Shown here: in pieces, positions 1 through 7,956 of the stretch
Position numbering within the stretch: the first letter of the stretch is position 1
Layout: the number at the start of each line of letters is the position of its first letter
Assembly: GCA_964564785.1 (NCBI GenBank)
Contig: CAZMCT010000094.1
Span: 1-15,935 of the forward strand
DNA length: 15,935 nt
From: CAZMCT01 sp964564785
GTDB lineage: Bacteria > Planctomycetota > Phycisphaerae > UBA1845 > Fen-1342
Direction: 5' to 3'
Notes under the pieces: model-generated
Told to the model about the DNA's origin: nothing
Database searches by the model: none
Seen by the model: only the letters and a program-made list of their open reading frames with translations
Translations under genes and position numbers: made by a program

Positions 1-180
1 CGGGTCGCACTTCCAGTTCCCCGCCTCCGGCAGACCCGCCCGCGCCAGCTCGAACGTGAGCGGCGCAGGCTCCACCTTCGGGTCATCCGGCGGCGGTACG
101 AGCGCGCCTCGGGGTGGCCCCTGGCAACCCGCCGCGCTGAGCGCAGCGAGCACCAACATGCTGGCGTACGTCTTTCCCAT
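1..180 (-). CDS. Lipoprotein, N-terminal part only (runs off the window)
   Basis: Sixty codons are visible; the gene continues beyond base 1. The start at 178-180 is preceded by an AGGGAAAG-like ribosome binding site. The product opens with a short signal peptide, MGKTYASMLVLAALSAAGC, whose last residues form a lipobox (Ala-Ala-Gly-Cys, Cys19), so a lipid-anchored exported protein is likely. A Pro-rich linker follows, then the visible end reads FELARAGLPEAGNWKCDP. From general knowledge, planctomycete FG-GAP/VCBS repeat proteins often begin their first repeat with a similar phrase before an Asp/Gly-rich calcium-binding blade. That blade is outside the window, so this family is only a guess. 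It lies 207 bp downstream of the secreted-protein gene on the same strand. Confidence 0.7.
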   Translation of the reverse strand, partial: MGKTYASMLVLAALSAAGCQGPPRGALVPPPDDPKVEPAPLTFELARAGLPEAGNWKCDP

Positions 181-294
181 GACTTCTTTCCCTGAGAATC
201 CTTCCCGTGCCGTGCGCTGCGCGTGTCGGCCGCGAAGACGCCTCGTCGGTCATGTTCGCGGTCGTTTGGTCCCGAGCGGGATCCGAGCGACGGG

Positions 295-339
295 GCGGCA
301 GGCGAGAGACACGCCGTTGGCCTGACTCCCGCCTGCCGC
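295..339 (-). terminator. Long-stem hairpin between two minus-strand genes
   Basis: Bases 295-304 (GCGGCAGGCG) and 330-339 (CGCCTGCCGC) are perfect complements. They form a 10-bp stem around a 25-base loop that holds a smaller GCC/GGC stem (313-321). It lies 49 bases past the stop codon of the 388-1521 gene and 114 bases before the next start. No T-tract follows on the minus strand, so it may be a Rho-type pause site, a transcript 3' end or a leader structure rather than a classic intrinsic terminator. Confidence 0.35.
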
Positions 340-387
340 AGTCACGCAGATCTTGTCTCCGCTACAAGGACACAGAATCCCGAGCGA

Positions 388-1521
388 CTAGCGCACCACC
401 TTCGGACCCGGACGGGCGGCGCCGATCCCGGTGCCGTTCTTCAGCGTCGGCGGGGCGGGCAGCACGTCGTACTTGATCACCGCGTTCTGGACGCCGGCGC
501 CGAACAGGTTCGTGCCGGCACGCGCCTCCCGCGAGCCGAAGTCGAGGAACTTGGCGGCCACGCCGAGCAGCGACGCATCGACGCTCTCGATCAGGTTGCC
601 TTCGGGATCCTCGTAGTCACACACGATGCTGGCCATGCCGTCGATCCGGGCCCGGCCCTTGTCGGTCTGGAGATTCTCGACCAGGAAGTGGCCACCCTGC
701 GTGCTCAGCAGCGTCTGGTACCACTTCGTGAAGCAGTACTCCATCCCGGAGAACCCGACCTCGTTCTGATTCCAGATCGAGAACTTCGCCTTCGTCGTCG
801 GCGGAGTCGGCGCATCCTGGGTCACGTCATTGTCCAGGATCATGAGCGTCAGATCGGTGTCGTGATAGACATTCCCTCCGCCGCCCGAGAACGCGTCCGA
901 CCCGCTGGCGAAGAAGTCCAGCAGCAGGATGTCGAAGCCGCTGTCATACTCAACGCCGTCCAGATTCAGGATGCCCGGCGTGCCCACCGGCTCGCCCGGC
1001 AGCAGCGTCGAATCGAGCACCTGGAACGTGAACGCGTTGTACTCCCACGCTTCGCCGTTGTCGTAGTCGACGATCGTGGCGCCGCCGTACAGGTGGTTCC
1101 AGCTCACCTGCTCGTAGGCTTCGCCGATCGCCCAGGCAATCACGTAGCCGCGCAGGATGTACTCGCTCGGCTCCTCGGGATCCGGGTACGGGTCGCCAAG
1201 GACGGTGAACGGCGACACGCCCTTCGGGGCTCCAGAGTAGGCCGACCAGTACGCCGGCTCGTTCTTGGTCAGCGTGATCGTGTTGTCCACGTTCGTGCAC
1301 GTCTCGCTGACGAAGTAAAGCTGGATATCGACGCCGGCGTTATAGTCGTTGTTGATCGTGATGAACGTGTCCTGGATCAGGTTCTGGCTCGAGTCCCAAC
1401 GGAGCTCGACCTTCGGGTAGATCAGCAGACTACCCTTCTCGGTTGCCGTGACGCGGTCCTGCGCCATCGCCGGAACCACCACGGCCAGACAGATGACGGC
1501 CACTACTGCACTGCGGAACAT
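388..1521 (-). CDS. Secreted protein of unknown function
   Basis: The product has 377 residues. I place the start at 1519-1521 because GGAGGG (1528-1533) sits six bases upstream and the protein then opens with a clean Sec signal peptide (MFRSAVVAVICLAVVVPAMA, cleavage near residue 20). A GTG at 1638 would add 39 residues before the signal peptide and is unlikely. The mature protein begins with a segment about physical 'pressure to fluid' strands (KGSLLIYPKVELRW), then a beta-rich region with Trp/Tyr-rich phrases such as LTKNEPAYWSAYSG and YVIAWAIGEAYEQVSWNHLY. It has one cysteine near residue 75, further ones later, and no C-terminal sorting tail. Similar uncharacterised secreted proteins occur in environmental bacteria, but I recognise no named domain. 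It is separated by about 400 bp from the next gene upstream and probably has its own promoter, near the 13-bp motif copies at 1714-1891. Confidence 0.85.
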   Translation of the reverse strand: MFRSAVVAVICLAVVVPAMAQDRVTATEKGSLLIYPKVELRWDSSQNLIQDTFITINNDYNAGVDIQLYFVSETCTNVDNTITLTKNEPAYWSAYSGAPKGVSPFTVLGDPYPDPEEPSEYILRGYVIAWAIGEAYEQVSWNHLYGGATIVDYDNGEAWEYNAFTFQVLDSTLLPGEPVGTPGILNLDGVEYDSGFDILLLDFFASGSDAFSGGGGNVYHDTDLTLMILDNDVTQDAPTPPTTKAKFSIWNQNEVGFSGMEYCFTKWYQTLLSTQGGHFLVENLQTDKGRARIDGMASIVCDYEDPEGNLIESVDASLLGVAAKFLDFGSREARAGTNLFGAGVQNAVIKYDVLPAPPTLKNGTGIGAARPGPKVVR

Positions 1522-1558
1522 TATCGTCCCTCCATTGTCAAGTAACCGAACACTCGTT

Positions 1559-1573
1559 CCCCGACCTTCGGGG
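1559..1573 (-). other. Small hairpin in the leader of the 388-1521 gene
   Basis: CCCCGA and TCGGGG form a perfect 6-bp stem with a 3-base loop (1565-1567), about 38 bases upstream of the start codon. It would lie in the 5' untranslated RNA. No function can be assigned; in GC-rich DNA a stem of this size can arise by chance. Confidence 0.3.
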
Positions 1574-1713
1574 CAACCTTTCAAACCGACTGAGATGTCA
1601 TGAACCCAAACAGGCCCGAACAACCGCCTCCCGCACACCTCCTTTCCCCGATCTCACCCAGCGGCCCACTTCCGAAAATTCACTCCCGCGTGAGCGCTTA
1701 AGTTTCCCTCGCC

Positions 1714-1891
1714 CGGAAGCGATTACGCCCATAATCATACCAAGCCCACCTAATTATGCAACCGATTACGGGACCGATTCCACAAAAATCTTGATGTGAC
1801 CGGACGTTGTTTTGTAAAATGCTTTATATGATGGACTTATGATGATTAAATATTGGGCCTGACAAACGTGTACGGTCCCGGGATCGATTCC
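1714..1891 (-). promoter_or_regulatory. Cluster of four copies of a 13-bp motif (CGGRANCGATTAC type)
   Basis: Written on the plus strand, the copies are CGGAAGCGATTAC (1714-1726), TGCAACCGATTAC (1757-1769), CGGGACCGATTCC (1769-1781) and CGGGATCGATTCC (1879-1891). All have the same orientation and two are adjacent at 12-base spacing. They lie 190-370 bases upstream of the 388-1521 start. A related set lies at 7963-8098. Same-orientation recurrence in two promoter regions suggests binding sites for a shared regulator. The identity of the regulator is unknown and the function is inferred. Confidence 0.5.
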
Positions 1892-1927
1892 ATAATATCG
1901 CCCGTAACCGCCTTGCAGCCCAGTATT

Positions 1928-2800
1928 TTACGGACGCCCTCCGACGCCCGCCCCCAGATCCTCCCCTTCCGCGTCCAGCGCGACGCGAAATCCCACGTAC
2001 GAACTCCGAAAGTAGCCCGCCCGCGGCAGACGCGCCGCCGAACGCAGGAACCGCGGCCCATTGTGCCACGACCCGCCACGCAGCACGTGTTGCGTCCCGT
2101 CGCGCCGCGGGCCCCCGTCGTCCGGCGCACTCTCATAGCTCGGCGCGTACCGATCCGCACACCATTCCCAAACGTTGCCGTGCATGTCGTACAACCCCCA
2201 CGCGTTCGGTCGCTTCTGCCCCACCGCACTCGGCCGCAGCGGAGACCCCTCGCCCCCACGATACCATGCGTATTCGCTCAGCCGGCCCGCGTCGTCACCG
2301 AAGCAATAGAGCGTCGTCGTCCCGGCGCGGCACGCGTACTCCCACTCCGCCTCGCTCGGCAGACGCACGGCACGCCCGGTCACGTGCTGCACCTGTCGGC
2401 AGAACTCGACCGCCTCGCTCCAGTTCACCTTGTTGACCGGCAAATCGTCCCCCTTGTACCAGCTCGGGTTTTCGCCCATCACCGCTGCCCACTGCCGCTG
2501 CGTGACCTCGTAGCGCCCGATGTAGAACGGCCGCGCGAAACGAACCACATGCCGCGGACCCTCATCCTCCTTGTAGTCCACCTCGCCGAGTGACGAGCCC
2601 ATCATGAACTCGCCCGCCGGGACGCGCACCAGTTCCAGCATGACGCCGCCGCCCACGTCGAGTCGCAGCGTGTTCGCGTCGGCCCCCGCAGCGCGCGCAT
2701 CGTCCCCGGTCGCCCGCGGCCCACCAGTGCTCCGTCCGGACGGCACGCAGCCCGCCAACAGCCCGGCCGTCAGCAACGTCACATGAAAACCGCGCCGCAT
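1928..2800 (-). CDS. Lipoprotein with SUMF1/FGE-like (formylglycine-generating enzyme) domain
   Basis: The product has 290 residues. The start at 2798-2800 has AAGGAG (2807-2812) six bases upstream. The signal peptide ends in a lipobox (LLAGC, Cys18), so the protein is probably lipid-anchored outside the cytoplasm. After a Gly/Ala-rich linker, the FGE-sulfatase fold runs from about residue 53 to 275. It shows PAGEFMMGSS (61-70), YEVTQRQW (97-104), LPSEAEWEYACRAG (147-160), GLYDMHGNVWEWCADRY (202-218), RGGSW (241-245) and a closing GFRV (270-273). The paired catalytic cysteines that true formylglycine-generating enzymes carry after the GGSW motif are absent here; the equivalent stretch reads LRSAARLPR. 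Sulfatase activation is therefore unlikely, and a binding or other oxidoreductase-like role is possible, as in many bacterial SUMF1-domain proteins. The gene lies 46 bp after the giant Ig-repeat gene on the same strand, so co-transcription is likely. Confidence 0.9.
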   Translation of the reverse strand: MRRGFHVTLLTAGLLAGCVPSGRSTGGPRATGDDARAAGADANTLRLDVGGGVMLELVRVPAGEFMMGSSLGEVDYKEDEGPRHVVRFARPFYIGRYEVTQRQWAAVMGENPSWYKGDDLPVNKVNWSEAVEFCRQVQHVTGRAVRLPSEAEWEYACRAGTTTLYCFGDDAGRLSEYAWYRGGEGSPLRPSAVGQKRPNAWGLYDMHGNVWEWCADRYAPSYESAPDDGGPRRDGTQHVLRGGSWHNGPRFLRSAARLPRAGYFRSSYVGFRVALDAEGEDLGAGVGGRP

Positions 2801-2846
2801 ACCGCTCTCCTTGTTTCAGGACAACGCAGCCCAGCCGCAGAGAACG

Positions 2847-5800
2847 TCAATTCCACGACTTCCGACGGCGACCCGTGCTGCGCACCTTCATGCCGCCAAT
2901 GCCCACGAGCGTCAACGGGAGCGCTCCGGCCGCCCCGGCCCCGCAACCACCACCACCGCACGCCAGCCCGGAGGGCTCCGGAACATTCGGCGCGTCGGGT
3001 TCACGCGGATTCTCGTCGGGTGGGTCGGCCGGCGGCGCGTTCGGCTCGGTGGGCGGCACGTCTGGCGGCTCGCTGTCGTTCGGGTCCACCGGCACCCCTG
3101 CCGTCCGGAACGACCAGACTGGGCCTGCCGTGCTGCCGGCCGCGTTCGCCGCCACCACCTGCCAGTAGTATGCGGTATCGCCATCCAGTTTGCTGCTGGA
3201 CCATTCCGGCTGCGCGACCTCGGCCGCCAGCGGCGGCGGGTTTGAGCGGCCGAAGTGAACCGCGTACGACTCGGCCCCCGCGGCCGCGGCCCAAGAGAGC
3301 GTCACGGGCGATGATACTCCGGTCGTTCCGTCGGCCGGCTGCGGATCGCCCGGCGCTTCGGGCGGGGACTGACAGGAATCCACGCGCACCTCGGCCGGCG
3401 GGCTGGTGACTGCACCGCAAGGTCCGATCACCGAAACTCGATACGTGCCGGCGTCCTGCGGGGCAACCGCGTCGATCCGCAATTCGGGTCCGACGGCCGC
3501 GGGCAACTCGACGCCATCGCGGAACCAGTGATACTCCAGCGGCGGCGACCCTGTGGCCAGGACGCGCAGCTCGGCCGGGTCGCCCGCGCAACCCGACCAA
3601 CCCTGCGGAGCCGCAATGATCGACGGCGCGGCGCCGAGCGTGAGCGTAGCCGGGCCGCCAATGCTCGTTCCGCACGCGTTCGTCACAAGCACGTCATACC
3701 GCGCAGCATCCGCAGGCGCGACGGCAGCGATCACCAGCGTGTCCAAGACGGCCCCGGGAATGGGCGCGCCGTCTTTTCGCCATTGATATTGGAGCGGAGG
3801 CGTCCCCGCCACGCTCACGCTCAACGCCGCCGGCCGGCCCGCGCAGGCAACCTGGTCCTCCGGGCCCGAGAGCACGCCCGGGCCGCTGTTTACCGTCAGC
3901 TCGGCCGGGTCGCTCACCAGACTGTCGCAGCCGCCGGTGACGAGTACGTCGTAAGTACCCGAATCGAGCAGCCCCACCGCCGGGAGTTGCAGCATCGCCG
4001 CGGTCGCACCCGCCAGCGGCTGTCCCGCGCGGCGCCACTGGAAGGTCGCCAGGGGGTCGCTGGCCACAACCGTGAACGTCACGGGCGAACCGGCGCAGAC
4101 TGCCTGCGATTGGGGCTGCACGGTCAGTATGAGCCCGGCGGCCACCGTCAACGCGGCCGCGGCGCTCGTGCTTGTTCCACAATCGTCGGTGACGACCACT
4201 CCGTATTCGCCCGCATCGTCCGGACCGAGCGCGTGCAGCGTGAGTGCCGCCGCGGTCGCACCCGGGATCGCCGTTCCGTCGTGCAGCCATTGGTAGCCGA
4301 GCGCGCCGACACCCTCGGCCAAGACGCTGAACGTCACCGTGCCGCCCGCACAGCCGGCCTGCGACTGCGGCGGCTCCGCGATCGTCGGGCCGGTCCGGAC
4401 GGTCAACGAAGCCGGCGGGCTGGTCAGCGTCCCACACGCCGCGGTGACCACGACCGTGTACATGCCCGCATCGTCGGGCTGGACGCCGGAGAGCACGAGC
4501 GTGCTGCCGTTTTCGCCCGGCAGGCTGACCCCATCGTGCATCCACTGATAATGCAGCGGCTCATCGCCGGTCACGCCGACCTCGAATACGACCGTCGCGC
4601 CTTGGCACACCGCTGCATCGTCGGGCGGGTCGAGGATGACCGGGCCCGCCGCGACCGTGAGCGTCGCCGGCGGGCTCTCGATGCTGCCGCAGACGCCGCT
4701 GATCAGCACGCTGTACACGCCCGCATCGTCCGGCTGCACCGGGTCAATCACGAGCGAACTGCTGTTTTGGCCGGTCAGATCCACGCCGTCCTTACGCCAC
4801 TGATACAGCAGCGGCAGCGGGCCGCCGGCCGCAACGTGGAACGCAACCGCTCCGCCGCTGCACGCCGTCTGCGTAGCCGGCGGATCGTCAATCGTCGGCG
4901 GGGCGTTCACCGTCAGATCAACGGGCGTGCTGGTTACGGTCCCGCAGGGATTTGTGATCCGCGCGGCATACACGCCTTCGTGCCCTTGCCCCACCGCGGC
5001 GATGGTAAGTGTCGGCTCGTTCGCCCCCCCAATATCCACCCCGTCCTTCATCCATTGGTAAGTCAGCGGCGGCGTCCCCGCGACCACGACCGTGAACACC
5101 GCCGCCGTCCCCTCGCATACAGCCTGCGGTTGCGGCTGGCCGGTAATTTCCGGACCCGAGTTCACCGTCAGCGCCGCGGCCGCGCTTGCCACCGTCGCGC
5201 AGGCGCTGGTCACGGCAACGGAGTACTGCCCCGCGTCCGACGGCGTCACCGCGGCGAGCGTCAACGTGCTGCCGTTCTGGCCCGGGAGCGGAAGGCCGTT
5301 CCGGAACCACGCGTACGTCAACGGCAGCGGCCCGGCTGCGGTCACGCTGAACGTGACACCGTCGCCCGCGCACGCGCTTTGCGGCTGAGGCGGCGAAAGG
5401 ATCACGGTTTCCGGCTGCACGGCAAGCACGGCCACCGCGCTCGTCACGGTGGCGCAGTCGTTGCTCACGAGGACGTCGTACAGCCCTGCGTCGTCGTTCG
5501 AGACGGCCGTGATCGTGTAGCTCGACCCCGTGGCCCCGCCGATCGGCTGGCCGTTCTTCCGCCACTGGTACGATAACGGCGGCGGACTCGCGCCGACCGT
5601 AAACTCGACGGCCGCCCCCGGACATACGAGTGCGTCGACCGGCTGCGCCTCGATCGTCGGCGCGGGCAGCACCGTCAGGGTCGCCGAGGCGCTCGTCACC
5701 GCGGCGCACGCGTCCGTCACCACGACGTCGTAGGAACCGGCGTGCTCGGGCCCGACCGTCGGAATTGTGAATACCGGCGCGGTGGCGTCGGGGAGCGCCT

Positions 5801-7934
5801 GCCCGTCGCGCCGCCACTGGTAGCTCAGCGGCGGCGTGCCCGTCGCCGCCACGCTGAACATCGCGGATCCGCCGGCGCACACCGTTTGCGCCGCCGGCGG
5901 CTGCGTGATCGTCGGCCCGCCCGCCACCGTCAATGCCGCGGCCGCGCTGGTCGTCGCGGCGCACGCGCTCGACACGACGACGTCGTATTGGCCGGCATCG
6001 CCGGGCCCGACGGGGAACAGCGTCAGCGTGTCCGCCGTGGCCCCGGCGATCTCCACGCCGTCCTTGCGCCACATGTACGAGAGCGGCGGCGGTCCGTCGG
6101 CCACGACTCGGAAGACGACCATCCCGCCCGTGCACGCGGTCTGGGGCTGCGGCTGTTCCACAATTGCCGGGGGCTGATCCACGGTCAGCCACGCGGGCTC
6201 GCTCTCGACCGTGCCGCACGCGCCCGTGACGCGTACCGTGTACGCCCCGGCGTGAACGGGCTGCACGGGATTGATCGTCAACACCGAAAAAGTCGCCCCC
6301 CAAATGATCAGGCCGTCCCGGTACCACTGCATCGTCAGCGGACCGGTACCATCCGGCACGACCCAAAACTGCACTGCATCGCCCGGACAGGCGTCGACCG
6401 ACTGCGGCTGCTCGACGATCAGCGGCGGATCGCCGAGCGTCAGGTCGGCGGGCGTGCTGGTCGCCGAACCGAACTCGTTGGTCACCACAACGTCGTAACT
6501 GCCCACGTCGTCGGGGCCGGCGCCGACGATGGTGAGCTGCGGCGCGGTGGCTCCGGGCAACACCTCGCCCTCCTTCCGCCACTGATACGACAACGGGGGC
6601 GTTCCCCAAGCGGCCACCTCGAACGTAACGCTCGCCCCCGGGCAGGCCATCTGGCTCTCCGGGTCGCTCGCGATCACCGGCGCTGATGAAGTCAGCGGGC
6701 AACCCCAGCGCGCGACGCGGTCCGAGGGGTGTCCGCCGGCTTGCGAGAAGCTCCCGCCCACGTACAGCGCCGGCAGGTAGGGCCCCTCCGCGTCGTCGTC
6801 AAAGCTCGCCAGCGCCCGTGCCGTGTCGTTCAGCCCCGCCCCCAGCGGAGACCAGGCCGACCCGCTCCAGCGCGCAATGCACGCCGCCTCGCCACCGCCG
6901 GCTTGCGCGAACTGCCCGCCCGCGTGCAGTTCAGCCGGCGCGGGTCCCTCCGCATCCGGGTCGAACACGCCCAGGGCGTTCACGGGGCCATCCACCCCGC
7001 TGCCCACACTCGACCATGCCAGTCCGTCCCACCGGGCCACGTACGGCGCATATACGTCGCCCGCCAGCTCAAACCCTCCGCCCACGTACAGCGCCGCCAG
7101 CCCAGGGCCCGCCCCGTCCGCGTCGAAGACCGTCAGCGCCAGGACACTCGCGTTGACACCGAATTCCTCCGGCGAAGACGCCAGCCGGTGCCACGTCGAC
7201 CCGTCCCAGCGGGCAACGCGCCGCACAACGTTCTCATCCGCCGTGATGAACCCGCCCCCGGCATACAGGTTCGGTGCATGCGGCCCCGATCCGTCGTCGT
7301 CGTACACCGCCAGCGCGTTGACGAAGTTGTCCATCCCCAGCCCGAGCGCAGACCAGCTCGACCCGTTCCAGCGCGCGATCCGATTCGCGGCCACGGAACC
7401 TGCCTGCGTGAACATGCCGCCCGCGAACAGCGCTGCCGGATTCGGCCCGTTGCCGTCCTCGTCGAACGTCGTCAGCGCGTAGATGACGGCGTTTGTCCCG
7501 TTGCCCAGCGGCCACCAATTCGAACCGTCCCACGCCGCAATCTTGTTTACCGATATCGAGCCGGCCCAGTTGAAGTTCCCCGCCGCCACCAGCATCGGGG
7601 CGCTCGGTCCTGGCCCGTCCGCATCGTATACGGTCAGCGCGAAGACCGTGCTGCCCACTCCACCCCCCACCGGCGACCAGCCGAGCCCGTCCCACCGCGC
7701 GATCCGACTCGCCGATACCCCGCCCGCCTCCGTGAAGCTCCCACCCACATACAATGCCGGTCGGTGCGGTCCGGCGCCGTCGTCATCAAAGACCGCGAGG
7801 GCGCAAACGGTTCCGTTCAGTGTGCCGGCAGGAAACTGCGTCGACCATTCGAGGTTGCACTCCTGCCCGACCGCATGTAAACCCAGAACGGCGATAAACA
7901 GAGCCGCGACTGAGCTCGAAGCGTTATTGGCCAT
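2847..7934 (-). CDS. Giant secreted propeller/Ig-like repeat protein with FN3-like domain and C-terminal anchor-like tail
   Basis: The product has 1695 residues. I choose the ATG at 7932-7934, with GAGGTG (7941-7946) six bases upstream; an in-frame GTG at 7941-7943 overlaps that site. A signal peptide spans residues 1 to about 24. Residues about 42-412 hold seven repeats of about 53 residues (pattern: ALxVFDDDGxGP...LYVGGxFTxAGG...RIARWDGxxWSPLGxGV), suggesting a seven-bladed beta-propeller. Residues about 416-1521 hold thirteen Ig-like domains of about 85 residues, each with a YQWRKDG-like core Trp and a DAGxYxVxV strand. An FN3-like domain (about 1524-1617) is followed by a Pro/Asp/Glu-rich linker. 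The tail (about 1659-1695) has Cys-Gly-rich, hydrophobic and Arg-rich parts, resembling protein-sorting tails. It is probably a surface or extracellular adhesion or matrix protein. The FGE-like lipoprotein gene follows in the same transcription direction. Confidence 0.92.
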   Translation of the reverse strand: MANNASSSVAALFIAVLGLHAVGQECNLEWSTQFPAGTLNGTVCALAVFDDDGAGPHRPALYVGGSFTEAGGVSASRIARWDGLGWSPVGGGVGSTVFALTVYDADGPGPSAPMLVAAGNFNWAGSISVNKIAAWDGSNWWPLGNGTNAVIYALTTFDEDGNGPNPAALFAGGMFTQAGSVAANRIARWNGSSWSALGLGMDNFVNALAVYDDDGSGPHAPNLYAGGGFITADENVVRRVARWDGSTWHRLASSPEEFGVNASVLALTVFDADGAGPGLAALYVGGGFELAGDVYAPYVARWDGLAWSSVGSGVDGPVNALGVFDPDAEGPAPAELHAGGQFAQAGGGEAACIARWSGSAWSPLGAGLNDTARALASFDDDAEGPYLPALYVGGSFSQAGGHPSDRVARWGCPLTSSAPVIASDPESQMACPGASVTFEVAAWGTPPLSYQWRKEGEVLPGATAPQLTIVGAGPDDVGSYDVVVTNEFGSATSTPADLTLGDPPLIVEQPQSVDACPGDAVQFWVVPDGTGPLTMQWYRDGLIIWGATFSVLTINPVQPVHAGAYTVRVTGACGTVESEPAWLTVDQPPAIVEQPQPQTACTGGMVVFRVVADGPPPLSYMWRKDGVEIAGATADTLTLFPVGPGDAGQYDVVVSSACAATTSAAAALTVAGGPTITQPPAAQTVCAGGSAMFSVAATGTPPLSYQWRRDGQALPDATAPVFTIPTVGPEHAGSYDVVVTDACAAVTSASATLTVLPAPTIEAQPVDALVCPGAAVEFTVGASPPPLSYQWRKNGQPIGGATGSSYTITAVSNDDAGLYDVLVSNDCATVTSAVAVLAVQPETVILSPPQPQSACAGDGVTFSVTAAGPLPLTYAWFRNGLPLPGQNGSTLTLAAVTPSDAGQYSVAVTSACATVASAAAALTVNSGPEITGQPQPQAVCEGTAAVFTVVVAGTPPLTYQWMKDGVDIGGANEPTLTIAAVGQGHEGVYAARITNPCGTVTSTPVDLTVNAPPTIDDPPATQTACSGGAVAFHVAAGGPLPLLYQWRKDGVDLTGQNSSSLVIDPVQPDDAGVYSVLISGVCGSIESPPATLTVAAGPVILDPPDDAAVCQGATVVFEVGVTGDEPLHYQWMHDGVSLPGENGSTLVLSGVQPDDAGMYTVVVTAACGTLTSPPASLTVRTGPTIAEPPQSQAGCAGGTVTFSVLAEGVGALGYQWLHDGTAIPGATAAALTLHALGPDDAGEYGVVVTDDCGTSTSAAAALTVAAGLILTVQPQSQAVCAGSPVTFTVVASDPLATFQWRRAGQPLAGATAAMLQLPAVGLLDSGTYDVLVTGGCDSLVSDPAELTVNSGPGVLSGPEDQVACAGRPAALSVSVAGTPPLQYQWRKDGAPIPGAVLDTLVIAAVAPADAARYDVLVTNACGTSIGGPATLTLGAAPSIIAAPQGWSGCAGDPAELRVLATGSPPLEYHWFRDGVELPAAVGPELRIDAVAPQDAGTYRVSVIGPCGAVTSPPAEVRVDSCQSPPEAPGDPQPADGTTGVSSPVTLSWAAAAGAESYAVHFGRSNPPPLAAEVAQPEWSSSKLDGDTAYYWQVVAANAAGSTAGPVWSFRTAGVPVDPNDSEPPDVPPTEPNAPPADPPDENPREPDAPNVPEPSGLACGGGGCGAGAAGALPLTLVGIGGMKVRSTGRRRKSWN
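3371..6688 (-). repeat. Thirteen tandem Ig-like domain-coding repeats (about 255 bp each)
   Basis: Within the giant gene, a unit of about 85 codons is repeated thirteen times. Each unit carries a Cys in a [A/V]C[A/P]G turn near its start, a YQWxxDG core, a GPDDAGxYxV strand and, in twelve of thirteen, a second Cys in a phrase such as TNACGTVTS. The units have diverged in sequence, so they look like an old expansion rather than recent duplications. Such arrays are prone to recombination and to assembly collapse. Confidence 0.9.
6690..7815 (-). repeat. Seven tandem propeller-blade-coding repeats
   Basis: Seven units of about 53 codons sit at the 5' end of the giant gene. Each has an Ala-Leu-x-Val-Phe/Tyr-Asp-x-Asp segment, a Leu-Tyr-Val-Gly-Gly-x-Phe segment, an Ala-Arg-Trp-Asp-Gly segment and a closing Gly-rich turn. 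The second protein with this repeat in the window starts at 15155. Confidence 0.85.
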
Positions 7935-7956
7935 GGCGTCCACCTCGGCACATGCG

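Larger units (their letters stand above)
1522..1927. other. Intergenic region with AT-rich island
   Basis: About 400 bases without a convincing gene, between the start of the secreted-protein gene and the stop of the FGE-like lipoprotein gene. Bases about 1785-1860 are markedly AT-rich against a GC-rich background, as expected of a promoter region. On the minus strand there is a TATAAA (1823-1828) with a TTTAAT about 16 bases upstream, and a TTGTCA (1860-1865). None is a convincing sigma-70 pair. The region also holds four copies of the 13-bp motif described separately. No clear terminator for the FGE-like gene was found. Confidence 0.5.

Noticed and set aside
223..1545. Open frame of 440 codons on the plus strand opposite the secreted-protein gene
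   Set aside because: Antisense shadow; the minus strand has a signal peptide and a strong ribosome binding site.
1522..1638. GTG start at 1638 for the secreted-protein gene
   Set aside because: GGAGG is directly adjacent to that GTG with almost no spacing, and the extra 39 residues would bury the signal peptide. The ATG at 1521 has proper spacing.
1876..1888. GTCCCGGGATC near-palindrome as a terminator for the FGE-like gene
   Set aside because: The stem has no loop and no T-tract. It overlaps a copy of the 13-bp motif, which explains it better.
1853..2593. Open frame of 246 codons on the plus strand over the FGE-like gene
   Set aside because: The minus-strand frame shows the full SUMF1 motif series; this one is Arg/Pro-rich filler.
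3528..5576. Open frame of 682 codons on the plus strand within the giant Ig gene
   Set aside because: It is an Arg-rich antisense shadow of a repetitive GC-rich gene. No ribosome binding site or domain supports it.
2847..7934. CRISPR array or DNA-level satellite in the periodic giant gene
   Set aside because: The periodicity (about 255 and 160 bp) is in codons, with diverged units and a continuous reading frame; no short identical repeats with spacers.
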